Below, one piece after another: positions 1 through 8,584 of a stretch of 64,000 bases of DNA. The DNA is taken from NCBI GenBank assembly GCA_011455275.1, contig CP015028.1:1710911-1774910 (forward strand), read 5' to 3'. The notes beneath the pieces are model-generated. The model did no database searches. It was not told where the DNA came from and saw only the letters and a program-made list of their open reading frames with translations. Position 1 is the stretch's first letter. Every line of letters begins with the position of its first letter. This DNA comes from Pasteurellaceae bacterium Orientalotternb1 (GTDB lineage: Bacteria > Pseudomonadota > Gammaproteobacteria > Enterobacterales > Pasteurellaceae). The position numbers and the translations under genes are program-made.

Positions 1-131
1 AGAGCAAGTAGCCGTTGGCAGCTGGCTAAATTTGTCGCCACGGCAATCACGCCTTGCAGCTTGTGTTGTGAAAGAATTTCAGCAATTTGTTCATCGCTGA
101 ATTGATCGAGATGAATGTGAGTGTCGATCAT
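1..131 (-). CDS. TatD-family metal-dependent hydrolase, N-terminal part (cut by window edge)
   Basis: The reading frame starts at ATG 131 on the minus strand and runs off the left edge, so only about 43 residues are visible. It begins MIDTHIHLD, the T-H-x-H metal-binding start typical of TatD/YcfH/YjjV-type amidohydrolase-fold nucleases, followed by an isoleucine/valine-rich beta strand (GVIAVATN) as in that family. Family members are cytoplasmic DNases or other phosphodiester hydrolases with two metal ions. It lies downstream of metK on the same strand, separated by a terminator-like hairpin. Which TatD paralog this is cannot be decided from the fragment. Confidence 0.75.
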   Translation of the reverse strand, partial: MIDTHIHLDQFSDEQIAEILSQHKLQGVIAVATNLASCQRLLA

Positions 132-133
132 AG

Positions 134-166
134 ATAAAAATCGGGCGGACACGTCAGTCCGCCTCT
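134..166 (-). terminator. Intrinsic terminator after metK
   Basis: On the minus strand the metK stop codon is followed by GGCGGAC-TGACGT-GTCCGCC (7-bp stem) and then CGATTTTTATC. The hairpin with a U-run lies just before the TatD-family start codon, so it should separate the two transcripts. The same stem sequence recurs between purM and purN. Confidence 0.7.
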
Positions 167-178
167 ACAATGTTTCAA

Positions 179-1333
179 TTATTTCAACCCTGCGGCTTCT
201 CTTAACGCTGCCGCTTTGTCGGTTTTTTCCCAAGGGAAATGTTCACGCCCGAAGTGTCCGTAAGCGGCGGTTTCACGGTAAATTGGACGGATTAAATCGA
301 GCATTTGAATTAAGCCGTATGGGCGTAAGTCGAAAAATTCACGCACTAATTTCACTAACACGTCGTTTGCCACTTTGCCTGTGCCGAAAGTCTCGACCAT
401 AATAGACGTTGGCTCTGCAACCCCGATGGCGTAAGAAAGTTGGATTTCACAACGAGCTGCCAAGCCCGCCGCCACGATGTTTTTTGCCACATAGCGTGCG
501 GCATAAGCGGCTGAGCGATCCACCTTTGATGGATCTTTACCCGAGAACGCCCCGCCACCGTGGCGAGCCGCACCGCCGTAGGTATCCACGATGATTTTAC
601 GCCCTGTTAAACCGCAGTCGCCCATTGGCCCACCGATCACAAAACGCCCCGTTGGGTTGATGAAATATTTGGTGTTTTGGCTTAACCATTCGCTTGGCAA
701 TACGGGCTTGATAATTTCTTCCATCACGCCTTCAAAAACGTCTTTTTGTGAAACGTGTTCTGCGTGCTGAGTGGAAAGCACCACCGCATCAATGCCTTTG
801 ATTTTGTTGTCTTCATAAATGAAAGTGAGCTGGCTTTTCGCATCAGGGCGTAACCAATCTAATTTACCCGATTTACGCACTTTCGCTTGCTGTTCCATTA
901 AACGGTGAGCATAAGTGATTGGTGCGGGCATCAACACGTCCGTTTCGTTGGTGGCATAGCCGAACATAATGCCTTGGTCGCCCGCCCCTTGCTCTAATGG
1001 GTTGGCACGATCCACGCCTTGATTGATGTCAGGCGACTGCTTACCAATAGCGTTCAAAACCGCACAAGAGTGAGCATCAAAACCCATATCCGAATGGGTA
1101 TAGCCGATGTCGCAGATCACTTGGCGAGTTAAGTTTTCAATATCCACCCACGCCGATGTGGTGATTTCACCGCCCACCAATGCCATACCCGTTTTCACAT
1201 AGGTTTCACACGCCACGCGTGCTTTCGGATCTTGTTTTAGAATTTCGTCTAATACCGCATCAGAAATTTGATCGGCGATTTTATCTGGATGTCCTTCAGA
1301 TACCGATTCAGAAGTGAATACATTGATTGTCAT
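179..1333 (-). CDS. metK: S-adenosylmethionine synthetase
   Basis: A 384-residue protein, the usual length for bacterial MetK. It makes S-adenosylmethionine from methionine and ATP in the cytoplasm. Visible hallmarks are the N-terminal [10 protein letters not shown] near residues 9-18, the hexapeptide-type [12 protein letters not shown] loop near 116-127, and the glycine-rich [16 protein letters not shown] segment near 259-274, which binds phosphate, Mg and K. The ATG at 1333 is supported by TAGAAAAATG spacing after AAAGGA. A perfect AGACGTCT MetJ-type box lies about 130 bp upstream, consistent with methionine-dependent repression. It is transcribed alone and ends at an intrinsic terminator. 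Confidence 0.98.
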   Translation of the reverse strand: MTINVFTSESVSEGHPDKIADQISDAVLDEILKQDPKARVACETYVKTGMALVGGEITTSAWVDIENLTRQVICDIGYTHSDMGFDAHSCAVLNAIGKQSPDINQGVDRANPLEQGAGDQGIMFGYATNETDVLMPAPITYAHRLMEQQAKVRKSGKLDWLRPDAKSQLTFIYEDNKIKGIDAVVLSTQHAEHVSQKDVFEGVMEEIIKPVLPSEWLSQNTKYFINPTGRFVIGGPMGDCGLTGRKIIVDTYGGAARHGGGAFSGKDPSKVDRSAAYAARYVAKNIVAAGLAARCEIQLSYAIGVAEPTSIMVETFGTGKVANDVLVKLVREFFDLRPYGLIQMLDLIRPIYRETAAYGHFGREHFPWEKTDKAAALREAAGLK

Positions 1334-1373
1334 TTTTCTATCCTTTTGATTTATCTAAATTTTTATGTATAAA

Positions 1374-1432
1374 ACAAGCGGTCAGTTCCGCATAACATTT
1401 TGCAAAAAATGGCAATGATCTGACCGCTTGCA
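1374..1432. repeat. Inverted pair of uptake sequences
   Basis: CAAGCGGTCA at 1375-1384 faces TGACCGCTTG at 1421-1430, with the typical flanking TTTTGCAAAA between them. It lies in the divergent metK / membrane-protein intergenic space. The pair can fold into a 10-bp stem, but both adjacent genes start here rather than end, so an attenuator role is only possible for metK. Confidence 0.75.
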
Positions 1433-1460
1433 CAAATTCTTTTTGGAAGTTTTTCCATCT

Positions 1461-1473
1461 AGACGTCTATAAT
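1461..1473. promoter_or_regulatory. MetJ-type box and adjoining -10 element
   Basis: AGACGTCT at 1461-1468 is a perfect copy of the 8-bp MetJ consensus. It directly abuts TATAAT (1468-1473, plus strand), which could be the -10 of the rightward membrane-protein gene. On the minus strand it lies in the metK upstream region. Neighbouring 8-mers match the box only partly, so a full tandem array is not obvious. Confidence 0.5.
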
Positions 1474-1579
1474 ACGTTTTTTCTGCCGAGCTGACAAATT
1501 ATTTTTCTACTGATACAACACAAGATTTTCGGTTTTGTGCTAAATTTACCACAATAAGAAAAGATGGATTCCGTTAAAA

Positions 1580-2341
1580 ATGAAACAATCAAGCCTCAAT
1601 TCCCTTATCGAAACGATAAAAAATCAATACCAAAAACTTGAAGACTTTTTTACCAAAGGGTCATTTGGCGTGATCTTTTACCCTATTCTTATGCACCCTT
1701 GCGTTCGTCATAGCCACTCTTTTGTCGTGAAAATCTTTGCGATACTCTCTATTTTTATCGGGCTATATTTTTTATTTGCGGAACTCATTACCATTCTTTT
1801 CAGTGACGCTTCGCTTTCGGCTTATCTAAGCCATACCATTTTCGAATTAGCACAGCCACAAGGCACAATGATTGATGAAAAAGTCGTGTTCAACTCACCA
1901 CTCTCTTTTGTGATTCGTGCTTCTTTTCTCACTCAAGGCTACTTGTTTGCCTTAATTTATTGGTTTGCGGTAATGCGAGTAACTCACGGAATCCGCCTTA
2001 TAACTGGGCTTCTTGCCGTTTTAATCAGTTGCGGAATGGCATTGATCTATTCCGCTCAAGGCGGCAAATGGACAGTTGGTGGGCTACAAAATCTAGGAGT
2101 TAGCATCACGTTTTTACTCGGCAATCTTATGCTTATCATCACGGCATTCACCATAAAAGCCTCTGACCTTTCGCTATTCAAGCGGTTCAGCTTCATTGCT
2201 GGCAGTCTTGGGCTCACTGCTATTTTAGTCAGCTTATTCCAACCAACCGAATACTTGTCCTTATTAGAAAGAACCAGTTTATACAGCCTGCTTCTTTGGG
2301 AAATTGCCGCAGGCTTTGCAATTTTAAAACAGGTGAAATAA
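1580..2341 (+). CDS. Multi-pass membrane protein of unknown function
   Basis: This 253-residue protein has a soluble N-terminal stretch of about 45 residues and then about six hydrophobic segments (near 48-72, 110-132, 137-155, 170-190, 202-218 and 230-250), so it should sit in the inner membrane. I do not recognise it with confidence. The segment around 140-190 loosely resembles DUF998-type membrane proteins. Its stop codon overlaps the start codon of argE (TAATG at 2339-2343), so the two genes are translationally coupled. That coupling is the only hint to a role. Confidence 0.8.
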   Translation: MKQSSLNSLIETIKNQYQKLEDFFTKGSFGVIFYPILMHPCVRHSHSFVVKIFAILSIFIGLYFLFAELITILFSDASLSAYLSHTIFELAQPQGTMIDEKVVFNSPLSFVIRASFLTQGYLFALIYWFAVMRVTHGIRLITGLLAVLISCGMALIYSAQGGKWTVGGLQNLGVSITFLLGNLMLIITAFTIKASDLSLFKRFSFIAGSLGLTAILVSLFQPTEYLSLLERTSLYSLLLWEIAAGFAILKQVK

Positions 2342-3483
2342 TGACGAAATCCATTCCTTTTTTGCAACGTTATCAACAGGTTATCGAAATTCCAACCATC
2401 AGCAGTTTAGAACCGCAATTTGATTTAACCAATCGACCGCTTGTCGAATTGCTTGCCAGTTGGTTAGCCGATTTTGGTTTTAAAACGGAGATCATCAAAG
2501 TCGAAGGCAGCCGAGAAAAATATAATTTATTAGCGACTTATGGCGAAGGTGAAGGCGGTTTATTGCTAGCAGGACATACGGATACCGTGCCATTTGATGA
2601 AGGACGTTGGCAGTTCGATCCATTCAAATTGACCGAAAAAGACGGTAAATTTTACGGCTTAGGCAGTGCCGATATGAAAGGCTTTTTTGCGTTTGTGGTC
2701 GATGCTATCAGCCAAATCGATCTGAGCAAACTGACCAAACCGCTTCGAATTCTCGCCACTGCCGATGAAGAAACCACAATGCTCGGTGCTAGAACCTTTG
2801 CCCAACACGCCCACATTCGCCCCGATTGTGCGATTATCGGCGAGCCAACATCGCTCAAACCGATCCGAGCTCACAAAGGGCATCTTGCCGAAGCAGTGAA
2901 AATTATTGGCAAATCAGGGCATTCGAGCGATCCCGCCAATGGGGTGAATGCGATCGAAATTATGCACCAAGCCACTTGCAATTTGTTGGCATTAAAGCAC
3001 CGCTTGCAGCAAGATTTTCGCAATGACTTATTCAAAGTACCTTATCCCACAATGAACTTCGGTAATATCCACGGCGGCGATGCGTTAAACCGCATTTGTG
3101 CCTGTTGCGAGTTGCAGCTTGAAATTCGTCCGCTGCCGCAGTTGGCAGTGCAAGATCTGCAAGATCTACTACAGCAAAGCCTTGCCCCACTGATTGCGGA
3201 ATATGGCGACCGCATCGAAATTCGCCATCTGCACGGTGGCATCCCTGGTTATGAATGCGAACATTCGGCACAAATCGTACAAGTGGTGGAAAAATTGCTC
3301 GGCGAAAAATGCGAAGCGGTCAATTACTGCACTGAAGCTCCGTTTATCAACCAGCTCTGTCCTACTTTGGTGCTAGGTCCAGGCTCAATCGAACAAGCTC
3401 ACCAACCCGATGAGTTTCTCGACCATCGCTTCATCCGCCCAACTCAAGCATTACTGACGAAACTGATTCATCACTTTTGTTAA
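2341..3483 (+). CDS. argE: Acetylornithine deacetylase
   Basis: A 380-residue M20-family zinc aminoacylase, close to the E. coli ArgE length. It hydrolyses N-acetylornithine to ornithine in arginine biosynthesis. Visible motifs are AGHTDTVP near residue 77 (metal-binding His/Asp), [10 protein letters not shown] near 106 (bridging Asp), [11 protein letters not shown] near 140 (catalytic and metal Glu) and IIGEPT near 165. I chose ATG 2341, because a longer in-frame extension to 2296 would overlap the upstream gene by 45 bp and adds non-family sequence. It overlaps the upstream stop by one base and is followed by a strong terminator. Confidence 0.95.
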   Translation: MTKSIPFLQRYQQVIEIPTISSLEPQFDLTNRPLVELLASWLADFGFKTEIIKVEGSREKYNLLATYGEGEGGLLLAGHTDTVPFDEGRWQFDPFKLTEKDGKFYGLGSADMKGFFAFVVDAISQIDLSKLTKPLRILATADEETTMLGARTFAQHAHIRPDCAIIGEPTSLKPIRAHKGHLAEAVKIIGKSGHSSDPANGVNAIEIMHQATCNLLALKHRLQQDFRNDLFKVPYPTMNFGNIHGGDALNRICACCELQLEIRPLPQLAVQDLQDLLQQSLAPLIAEYGDRIEIRHLHGGIPGYECEHSAQIVQVVEKLLGEKCEAVNYCTEAPFINQLCPTLVLGPGSIEQAHQPDEFLDHRFIRPTQALLTKLIHHFC

Positions 3484-3494
3484 GGTAAAAAAAA

Positions 3495-3521
3495 GCCCTC
3501 AAAATTGAGGGCAATATTTTT
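3495..3521 (+). terminator. Intrinsic terminator after argE
   Basis: GCCCTCAA-AA-TTGAGGGC (3495-3512), an 8-bp stem, followed by AATATTTTT. A run of A on the left side may let it also stop leftward transcription from the tRNA-Asn side. Confidence 0.85.
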
Positions 3522-3610
3522 GATCTCATTCTGGAGGTATGAATTGGTGTCTTATTAAAGGAGACAAATAAAACAACGATCAAAAATAAAAACTAAAGGA
3601 GGAAATTAGT

Positions 3611-3686
3611 TGGCTCCTCTTGCTGGACTTGAACCAGCGACATACGGATTAACAGTCCGCCGTTCTACCGACTGAACTAAAGAGGA
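3611..3686 (-). tRNA. tRNA-Asn (anticodon GTT)
   Basis: Read on the minus strand, the 76-nt cloverleaf begins TCCTCTTTAGTTCAG and ends GAGGAGCCA. The acceptor stem is TCCTCTT / AAGAGGA, the discriminator base is G, and the CCA is encoded. The anticodon loop reads CTGTTAA, giving GTT for asparagine. The T-loop GGTTCAAGTCC is canonical. A T-rich stretch follows the CCA end on the minus strand and may terminate it. Confidence 0.97.
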
Positions 3687-3775
3687 TCAACCGTTGAATA
3701 TAATAAGCTAAAGAAACAACTTGGTCAAATCACTTAACCAAAACTTGCACAACTTTTAACATTATTTCCTATTAA

Positions 3776-4525
3776 TCAGGATTCTTTACAAATGGAACAA
3801 TTTGGTAACTTAGGCAACTGCATTTCTCGCACTGAAAAATTGAACCCGTCAATCATCAACAGCTTACCTGACAAGGTTTTACCGATGTTCATCAAAATTT
3901 TCATTGCTTCTAACGCTTGCAGTGAGCCTACCACGCCAACAATCGCAGAAATCACCCCCGCTTCCACGCAGCTCAACACATTTTCACCAAACAACTGGCT
4001 CAAGCATTGATAGCAAGGTTCGCCCAGTTGATAGCTAAATACTGACACTTGCCCTTCAAAGCGAATTGCCGAACCCGAAACAAGCGGTCGTTTTTGACGG
4101 AAACATTGCAAATTCAATAGATTACGAATTTCTACATTGTCGGTGCAATCCACCACCACATCAAACTGCGGGATCAACGTCGCCCATTCTCTTTCGCTCA
4201 ATTTCGCATTGATTGTTTCAATTTCAATATGCGGATTTAACGCCGCCAAGCGTTTTTTTGCCGATTCCACTTTCGGCTCGCCGATATTTTCGTCCGTATG
4301 CAGAATTTGGCGTTGCAAATTAGAGAGTGAAACGGTGTCGAAATCAACCAAAGTCAAATGCCCTACCCCACCGCTGGCGAGATATTGCGAGGCGGCACAA
4401 CCCAATCCGCCCAAGCCAACAATCAACACGCGGCTAGCTTTGAGCTTTTCCTGCCCCTCAAAATCAACACTTTTCAACACAATTTGGCGGTTGTAACGCA
4501 ACATTTCCTGATCACTGAGTTCCAT
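3776..4525 (-). CDS. moeB: Molybdopterin-synthase adenylyltransferase (MoeB/ThiF family)
   Basis: 249 residues, the same length as E. coli MoeB. It adenylates the C-terminal glycine of MoaD so that sulfur can be loaded for molybdopterin synthesis. It shows the Rossmann ATP loop VGLGGLGCAAS near residue 36, the N-L-Q-R-Q motif with adjacent G-x-P-K-V-E-S-A near 68-86, DCTDN near 127, and two zinc pairs, CYQC near 171 and CSIC at the C-terminus. ThiF is the alternative; length and LHTDENIGEPK favour MoeB. The start ATG 4525 overlaps the hemW stop (TAATG), so it is coupled to hemW, although the functions are not obviously related. Confidence 0.85.
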   Translation of the reverse strand: MELSDQEMLRYNRQIVLKSVDFEGQEKLKASRVLIVGLGGLGCAASQYLASGGVGHLTLVDFDTVSLSNLQRQILHTDENIGEPKVESAKKRLAALNPHIEIETINAKLSEREWATLIPQFDVVVDCTDNVEIRNLLNLQCFRQKRPLVSGSAIRFEGQVSVFSYQLGEPCYQCLSQLFGENVLSCVEAGVISAIVGVVGSLQALEAMKILMNIGKTLSGKLLMIDGFNFSVREMQLPKLPNCSICKES

Positions 4526-5682
4526 TATTCTAAAAATCCTTGCAAAAGTTCGTTTAAAAATAGCTTGCCCTGCTGGGTGATTTGCCAATGACTTGCGGTT
4601 TCGTTGAGATAATTTTTCCCCAATGCCCAGTCGATTGTCGGGCGAACAATCTCTTGCGACAAGCCTGTGTAACCTTCAAATTCGGCTTTGGGTGTGGCTT
4701 CCAGCAAGCGAAAGCGGTTCATAAAAAATTCAAAAGGACGATCCGCCATTTCAACCAAATCTTGCTGATATAAATACTCACCTCGCATATAGCCTTTCGG
4801 GTGCTTGGTTTTGCTGAAGCGATAGATTTCACCCGTTGGATAGCTCATCTTACCGTGAGCTCCGCAGCCAATCGCCAAATAATCGCCAAATCGCCAATAG
4901 TTCAAATTGTGCTGGCATTGAAAGCCTTTTTTGGCATAAGCAGACGTTTCATACTGCTCATAGCCCGCTGCCGTCAAAAGCTGATGCCCTTGCTCGAAAA
5001 TATCCCACAATTCATCGTCATCGGGCAAGGTTGGCTGGCGGTAGTAAAACATCGTATTCGGCTCAATGGTGAGCTGATACCACGAAAGATGCGGCGGAGC
5101 AAGTGCAATCGCTTGGCGTAAATCGTTCAAGGCTTGGACGACAGACTGATTCGGCAAGCCGTGCATTAAATCGACATTGAAACTGCGTAGTCCGAAATTT
5201 GCAGAATTTTTAGCGAAAGTAACCGCTTGTATCGCCTCTTGGCTATCGTGGATCCGCCCGAGTTTGAGCAATTTTTCAGGCTCAAAGCTCTGAATGCCCA
5301 TTGAAATACGGCTCACCCCGCCCTGAACATAGCCAATAAACCGCTCCGCTTCCGCTGTACCAGGGTTCGCTTCCAAGGTGATTTCCAAATTCGGTTCAAA
5401 GGCGATCCGCTTTTCAATTTCCGCCAAGAGATAAGCAATACCTTCCGCAGAGAACAAACTCGGCGTGCCACCACCGATAAAAATCGAATGAATCTTCCGC
5501 TCGCCAATCGCCGAGCGATAGCGTTCAAGATCCTGCGTGAGATCTGCCAACAGATGCTGAATATATTCAAGTTCAGGAATAGCACCCTTTTGGGCGTGGG
5601 AATTGAAATCGCAGTACGGGCATTTCTGCACGCACCAAGGAATATGAATGTAAAGACTTAACGGCGGTAAGGTGAGATTCAC
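4525..5682 (-). CDS. hemW: HemW-type radical SAM heme chaperone
   Basis: 385 residues. It begins with an S-Y-I-H-I-P-W-C start and the CVQKCPYC cluster (C-x3-C-x2-C, near residues 17-24) that binds the 4Fe-4S cluster and S-adenosylmethionine. IGGGTPS near 69 is the SAM-binding GGGTP motif. The HemN-type C-terminal domain follows (R-F-R-L-L-E). Members were long annotated as oxygen-independent coproporphyrinogen III oxidase, but HemW proteins are thought to be heme insertion chaperones. The first cysteine-motif spacing and the lack of the HemN N-terminal extension support HemW. It is co-transcribed with moeB. Confidence 0.9.
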   Translation of the reverse strand: MNLTLPPLSLYIHIPWCVQKCPYCDFNSHAQKGAIPELEYIQHLLADLTQDLERYRSAIGERKIHSIFIGGGTPSLFSAEGIAYLLAEIEKRIAFEPNLEITLEANPGTAEAERFIGYVQGGVSRISMGIQSFEPEKLLKLGRIHDSQEAIQAVTFAKNSANFGLRSFNVDLMHGLPNQSVVQALNDLRQAIALAPPHLSWYQLTIEPNTMFYYRQPTLPDDDELWDIFEQGHQLLTAAGYEQYETSAYAKKGFQCQHNLNYWRFGDYLAIGCGAHGKMSYPTGEIYRFSKTKHPKGYMRGEYLYQQDLVEMADRPFEFFMNRFRLLEATPKAEFEGYTGLSQEIVRPTIDWALGKNYLNETASHWQITQQGKLFLNELLQGFLE

Positions 5683-5757
5683 AGTAAATTCTGATAATAA
5701 AAAAATAGCAACATTATCCCTTGTCGCTATTTGCTTGTCTAGTTTGCCAAAAATGGT

Positions 5758-5802
5758 GAGAAACTGACCGCTTGTTACCTACTTACAAGCGGTCAGTTTC
5801 TC
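5758..5802. terminator. Perfect inverted uptake-sequence hairpin, likely terminator of htpG
   Basis: An 18-bp perfect stem: GAGAAACTGACCGCTTGT (5758-5775) and its reverse complement (5785-5802), with a 9-nt loop. On the minus strand it is followed by ACCATTTTTGG. It sits in the htpG-hemW spacer, so uptake sequences seem to serve as the transcript end. A second G+C hairpin (GGGCGGG...CCCGCCC, 5823-5843) precedes it on the minus strand. Confidence 0.75.
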
Positions 5803-5853
5803 GAAAAGTTTTGCCATTCATAGGGCGGGATTCTCCCCCGCCCTTTTCATCTA

Positions 5854-7737
5854 TCATCCAAGCAACTTATTCATCCGTTTAATAAACGCTGTTGGATTTT
5901 CTAACGAGCCTCGTTCGGCAAGTAACGCTTGTTCAAATAGCAACTCTAACCAGTCGTTGAATTGATCTTCATCGGCGGTGTCTGCCACCCGTTTGATCAT
6001 CGGGTGATCAGGGTTGAGTTCGAAGGTGTATTTCACTTCAGGGGCTTGCTGACCCATTGCAGCAAAGAGTTTTGCCATTTGGGTGGTCATTTCATCGCTG
6101 TCTGTGGAAACCACCGCTGGGGTGTCCGTTAAGCGGTGAGTTAAGACCACTTTTTTGACCCGCTCGCCGAAGTAGCTTTTGGCTCGTTCTAAGAAACTGG
6201 CGAATTCGGCTTCTTGGGCTTTTTGGTTCTCTTCTTCCTGTTTGTCGGCAAGGTCGCCCAAATCTAAATCGGATTTAGTGATGCTTTGGAGTGGTTTGCC
6301 GTCAAATTCGGTGAGATGTCCGAGCAACCATTCATCAATGCGGTCGGAAAGTAGCAACACTTCAATGCCTTTTTTGTTGAACAATTCTAAGTGTGGGCTG
6401 TTTTTGGCGGCGGTGTAGCTGTCAGCGGTGACATAATAAATCGCTTTTTGTCCGTCTTTCATTCTTGCAAGATAATCGGCGAAACTGACCGCTTGTTCGC
6501 TGCTATCGGTGTGTGTCGAAGCAAAACGTAACAAGCCCGCCACTTGATCTTTGTTGGTAAAATCTTCGCCCACGCCTTCTTTCAGTACCAAACCGAACTC
6601 TTTCCAGAACTGTTGATATTGCTCGGGGTTGTCTTTTGCCAATTTTTCCAACATTTGTAGCGAGCGTTTGGTCAAGGACGAACGCAATGCGGCGGTGGTT
6701 TTGTTATCTTGCAAAATTTCACGGGAAACGTTGAGCGGCAAGTCGTTGGAGTCGAGCAAACCACGCATAAAACGCAGGTAGTTTGGCATAAAGAGTTCGG
6801 CATCGTCCATAATGAACACCCGTTGCACATAGAGTTTCAAGCCGTGTTTGTGATCACGGTTGAACAAATCCCACGGGGCTTTGCTCGGTACATAAAGCAG
6901 GCTGGTGTACTCTTGTTTACCTTCCACTTTATTGTGCGACCAAAGTAACGGGTCGGCAAAATCGTGGCTCAAATGTTTGTAGAACTCTTTATATTCGTCC
7001 TCTGAAATCTCGTTTTTGGAACGTGTCCACAAGGCTTGGGCTTTGTTGATTTTTTCCCATTTTGTGCCTGTTTCTTTGCCTTCGTCATCGAATTCTTTGG
7101 TGAGAATTTCCACTGGCAAGCCGATATGATCGGAGTATTTACCGATGATTTCACGCAGTTTCCATTCGCTTAAAAAGGCTTTTTCATCATCACGCAAGTG
7201 TAAAATCACTTCCGTGCCACGTTCTTTTTTCTCAATATCGGCAACGGAGTATTCGCCTTCGCCTGCCGATTCCCACAACACACCTTGCTCCGCTGAAAGC
7301 CCTGCCGCTCGGCTGCGAACGGTCACTTTATCTGCCACGATAAATGCTGAATAGAAACCCACGCCGAATTGCCCAATTAACTGACTATCTTTGGCTTGTT
7401 CTGTGCCGAGTGCGTTTAAAAATTCTTTGGTACCTGATTTGGCAATAGTGCCGAGATGGTCGATAATTTGCTCACGGCTCATCCCAATGCCGTTATCGCT
7501 GATGGTGAGTGTGCCAAGGGTTTCGTCCACGCTAATCCGAACTCGCAACTCGCCCTCATTTTCGTAAAGTTCAGGTTGGGAAAGGGCTTTAAAACGCAGT
7601 TTATCCGCCGCATCGGAGGCGTTGGAAATGAGTTCACGCAGGAAAATCTCTTTATTGGAATAGAGAGAGTGGATCATCAATTGAAGAAGTTGTTTGACTT
7701 CCGACTGAAAGCCACGAGTTTCTTGATTTTGGCTCAT
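5854..7737 (-). CDS. htpG: Chaperone HtpG (bacterial Hsp90)
   Basis: 627 residues, close to the 624 of E. coli HtpG. It is a dimeric ATP-dependent cytoplasmic chaperone. The GHKL ATPase domain shows [13 protein letters not shown] near 38 (catalytic Glu and ATP-contacting Asn), ISDNGIGM near 80, and [11 protein letters not shown] near 123. The middle domain has the L-N-V-S-R-E segment near 336-341, and the C-terminal dimerisation domain ends at residue 627. A heat-shock type promoter is visible upstream at 7803-7830. It is followed by hairpins in the spacer before hemW. Confidence 0.98.
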   Translation of the reverse strand: MSQNQETRGFQSEVKQLLQLMIHSLYSNKEIFLRELISNASDAADKLRFKALSQPELYENEGELRVRISVDETLGTLTISDNGIGMSREQIIDHLGTIAKSGTKEFLNALGTEQAKDSQLIGQFGVGFYSAFIVADKVTVRSRAAGLSAEQGVLWESAGEGEYSVADIEKKERGTEVILHLRDDEKAFLSEWKLREIIGKYSDHIGLPVEILTKEFDDEGKETGTKWEKINKAQALWTRSKNEISEDEYKEFYKHLSHDFADPLLWSHNKVEGKQEYTSLLYVPSKAPWDLFNRDHKHGLKLYVQRVFIMDDAELFMPNYLRFMRGLLDSNDLPLNVSREILQDNKTTAALRSSLTKRSLQMLEKLAKDNPEQYQQFWKEFGLVLKEGVGEDFTNKDQVAGLLRFASTHTDSSEQAVSFADYLARMKDGQKAIYYVTADSYTAAKNSPHLELFNKKGIEVLLLSDRIDEWLLGHLTEFDGKPLQSITKSDLDLGDLADKQEEENQKAQEAEFASFLERAKSYFGERVKKVVLTHRLTDTPAVVSTDSDEMTTQMAKLFAAMGQQAPEVKYTFELNPDHPMIKRVADTADEDQFNDWLELLFEQALLAERGSLENPTAFIKRMNKLLG

Positions 7738-7802
7738 AATGTTCCTTTTGATTGGTAAAATTTTTCAAAAAAATGACCGCTTGTAGGCGGAAACGAGCTA
7801 AT

Positions 7803-7830
7803 AAATAGGGATGAGTGGGTGGATTTCAAG
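7803..7830 (-). promoter_or_regulatory. Sigma-32 (heat shock) promoter for htpG
   Basis: On the minus strand, CTTGAA (7830-7825), a 14-bp spacer, then CCCTATTT (7810-7803). The sigma-32 consensus is CTTGAA, 13-17 bp, CCCCATNT; only one or two positions differ. The start point would lie about 60 bp before the htpG ATG. The -35 element lies at the very 3' end of the ParE-like pseudogene. Confidence 0.75.
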
Positions 7831-7832
7831 AG

Positions 7833-8119
7833 CTAAAGATTGAATTGGCGTGAAGCGTCTTGGGAACTGTGTAATATCCGAACAATTTCAATAGACTGTG
7901 TAGTCCGAAAAAAGAAGATTGAGTAGTTTCCAACAATGTGTCGATACAGGTTAGGGTAAATCTAGTGCCAATTTCAAATCGACATAAACTTTCCAAATTG
8001 CGTTTTATCCGAGAGAGAAAATCAGTAGATTGTTGCTGTCCAAATTCAAGTAAGCCATAGTAGAAAATATCTTCTAAATCACTTTCTGCTTGTGGACGAA
8101 TAAACAGTTGCTTATCCAT
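7833..8119 (-). pseudogene. ParE-like toxin, frameshifted
   Basis: The frame starts at ATG 8119 (MDKQLFIRPQAESDLEDI...) and matches a RelE/ParE-superfamily toxin for about 50 residues, including the A-x-x-D-L-x-x-I first helix and the G-x-x-Q second helix. Near 7955-7965 the family pattern jumps to another frame: residues reading IYPNLYRHIVGNYSIFF and then EIVRILHSSQD, the expected ParE C-terminal strands, are encoded with a one-base shift and end at TAG 7833. The unshifted frame instead runs to 7826 with unrelated residues. So the toxin appears inactivated by a single indel. The start overlaps the antitoxin stop by 8 nt, the classical arrangement for this module. Confidence 0.8.
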
Positions 8120-8345
8120 TTGATTTTGTTCGCATAATTGCCTTTTTCATTAAGTGATCACAGAATGTGTTGATATTACCAATGGGTTTTGCTTCCCCAC
8201 TTTGAACCCCTTCTTGAATTAATTGCTGTAATTGTTGCATTTTTTGTTTTTTAGATGACTGAATATCAAAATCTCGTTGCCCATTTTCTGCTGGCATAGG
8301 AATGATATTTGAGAATGCTGTTTGTCGAACAGGTAATATTGGCAT
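8112..8345 (-). CDS. ParD-like antitoxin
   Basis: This 77-residue protein starts MPILPVRQTAFSNIIPMPAE and has a central helix rich in Q/L/K (KQKMQQLQQLIQEG) followed by SGEAKPI. Such a short helix with a G-x-x-S-G-E tail is characteristic of ParD-type antitoxins that wrap the toxin. Its 3' end overlaps the toxin start by 8 nt. A ribbon-helix-helix N-terminus is not obvious, so it may belong to the atypical ParD group encoded with short toxins. With the toxin broken, it is probably an orphan antitoxin or autorepressor. Confidence 0.65.
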   Translation of the reverse strand: MPILPVRQTAFSNIIPMPAENGQRDFDIQSSKKQKMQQLQQLIQEGVQSGEAKPIGNINTFCDHLMKKAIMRTKSNG

Positions 8346-8459
8346 TGTGGTATTCCTTTTGCTGAAATTTTGTTTAGTCTAACAAAAGAAACTCACAAAT
8401 GGTCCGATTTTTTCTAAATTTTTCGACACAGATCGAGAAAATAAATTTTATTTGTTACG

Positions 8460-8512
8460 AATAACTATCAATAACTTTGATTTGATAGTTATTTTTTATT
8501 GATTTGATAGTT
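8460..8512. promoter_or_regulatory. Palindrome and direct repeats upstream of catalase
   Basis: AATAACTATC (8460-8469) is the inverted complement of GATAGTTATT (8484-8493), and GATTTGATAGTT occurs twice, at 8479-8490 and 8501-8512, exactly 22 bp apart. Catalase genes are usually under OxyR, whose half-sites contain ATAG/CTAT at helical spacing. The spacing here does not match the textbook OxyR motif exactly, so the regulator is inferred only. The block lies 73-125 bp before the catalase start. Confidence 0.5.
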
Positions 8513-8584
8513 TGAGAGCCAAAAGTAATCGGCATATAATCCGCTCCGAATTGATTACCTATTACCCTTTTAGGAGATTTTATT

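Noticed and set aside
1374..1432. Spaced uptake sequences considered as a CRISPR array
   Set aside because: Repeats are single or in inverted pairs scattered through the window, with no regular spacers and no cas genes.
3513..3610. Mini reading frame MNWCLIKGDK (3539-3571) after GGAGG, enclosed by ATTTTTGATC/GATCAAAAAT
   Set aside because: The GGAGG is only one base from the ATG, too close to start translation well, and the inverted repeat is A+T-rich with a 52-nt loop. Nothing downstream needs a leader peptide, as the next feature is a tRNA on the other strand.
5823..5843. GGGCGGG...CCCGCCC hairpin as the main htpG terminator
   Set aside because: On the htpG strand no U-run follows it. The 18-bp uptake-sequence stem further on is a better candidate.
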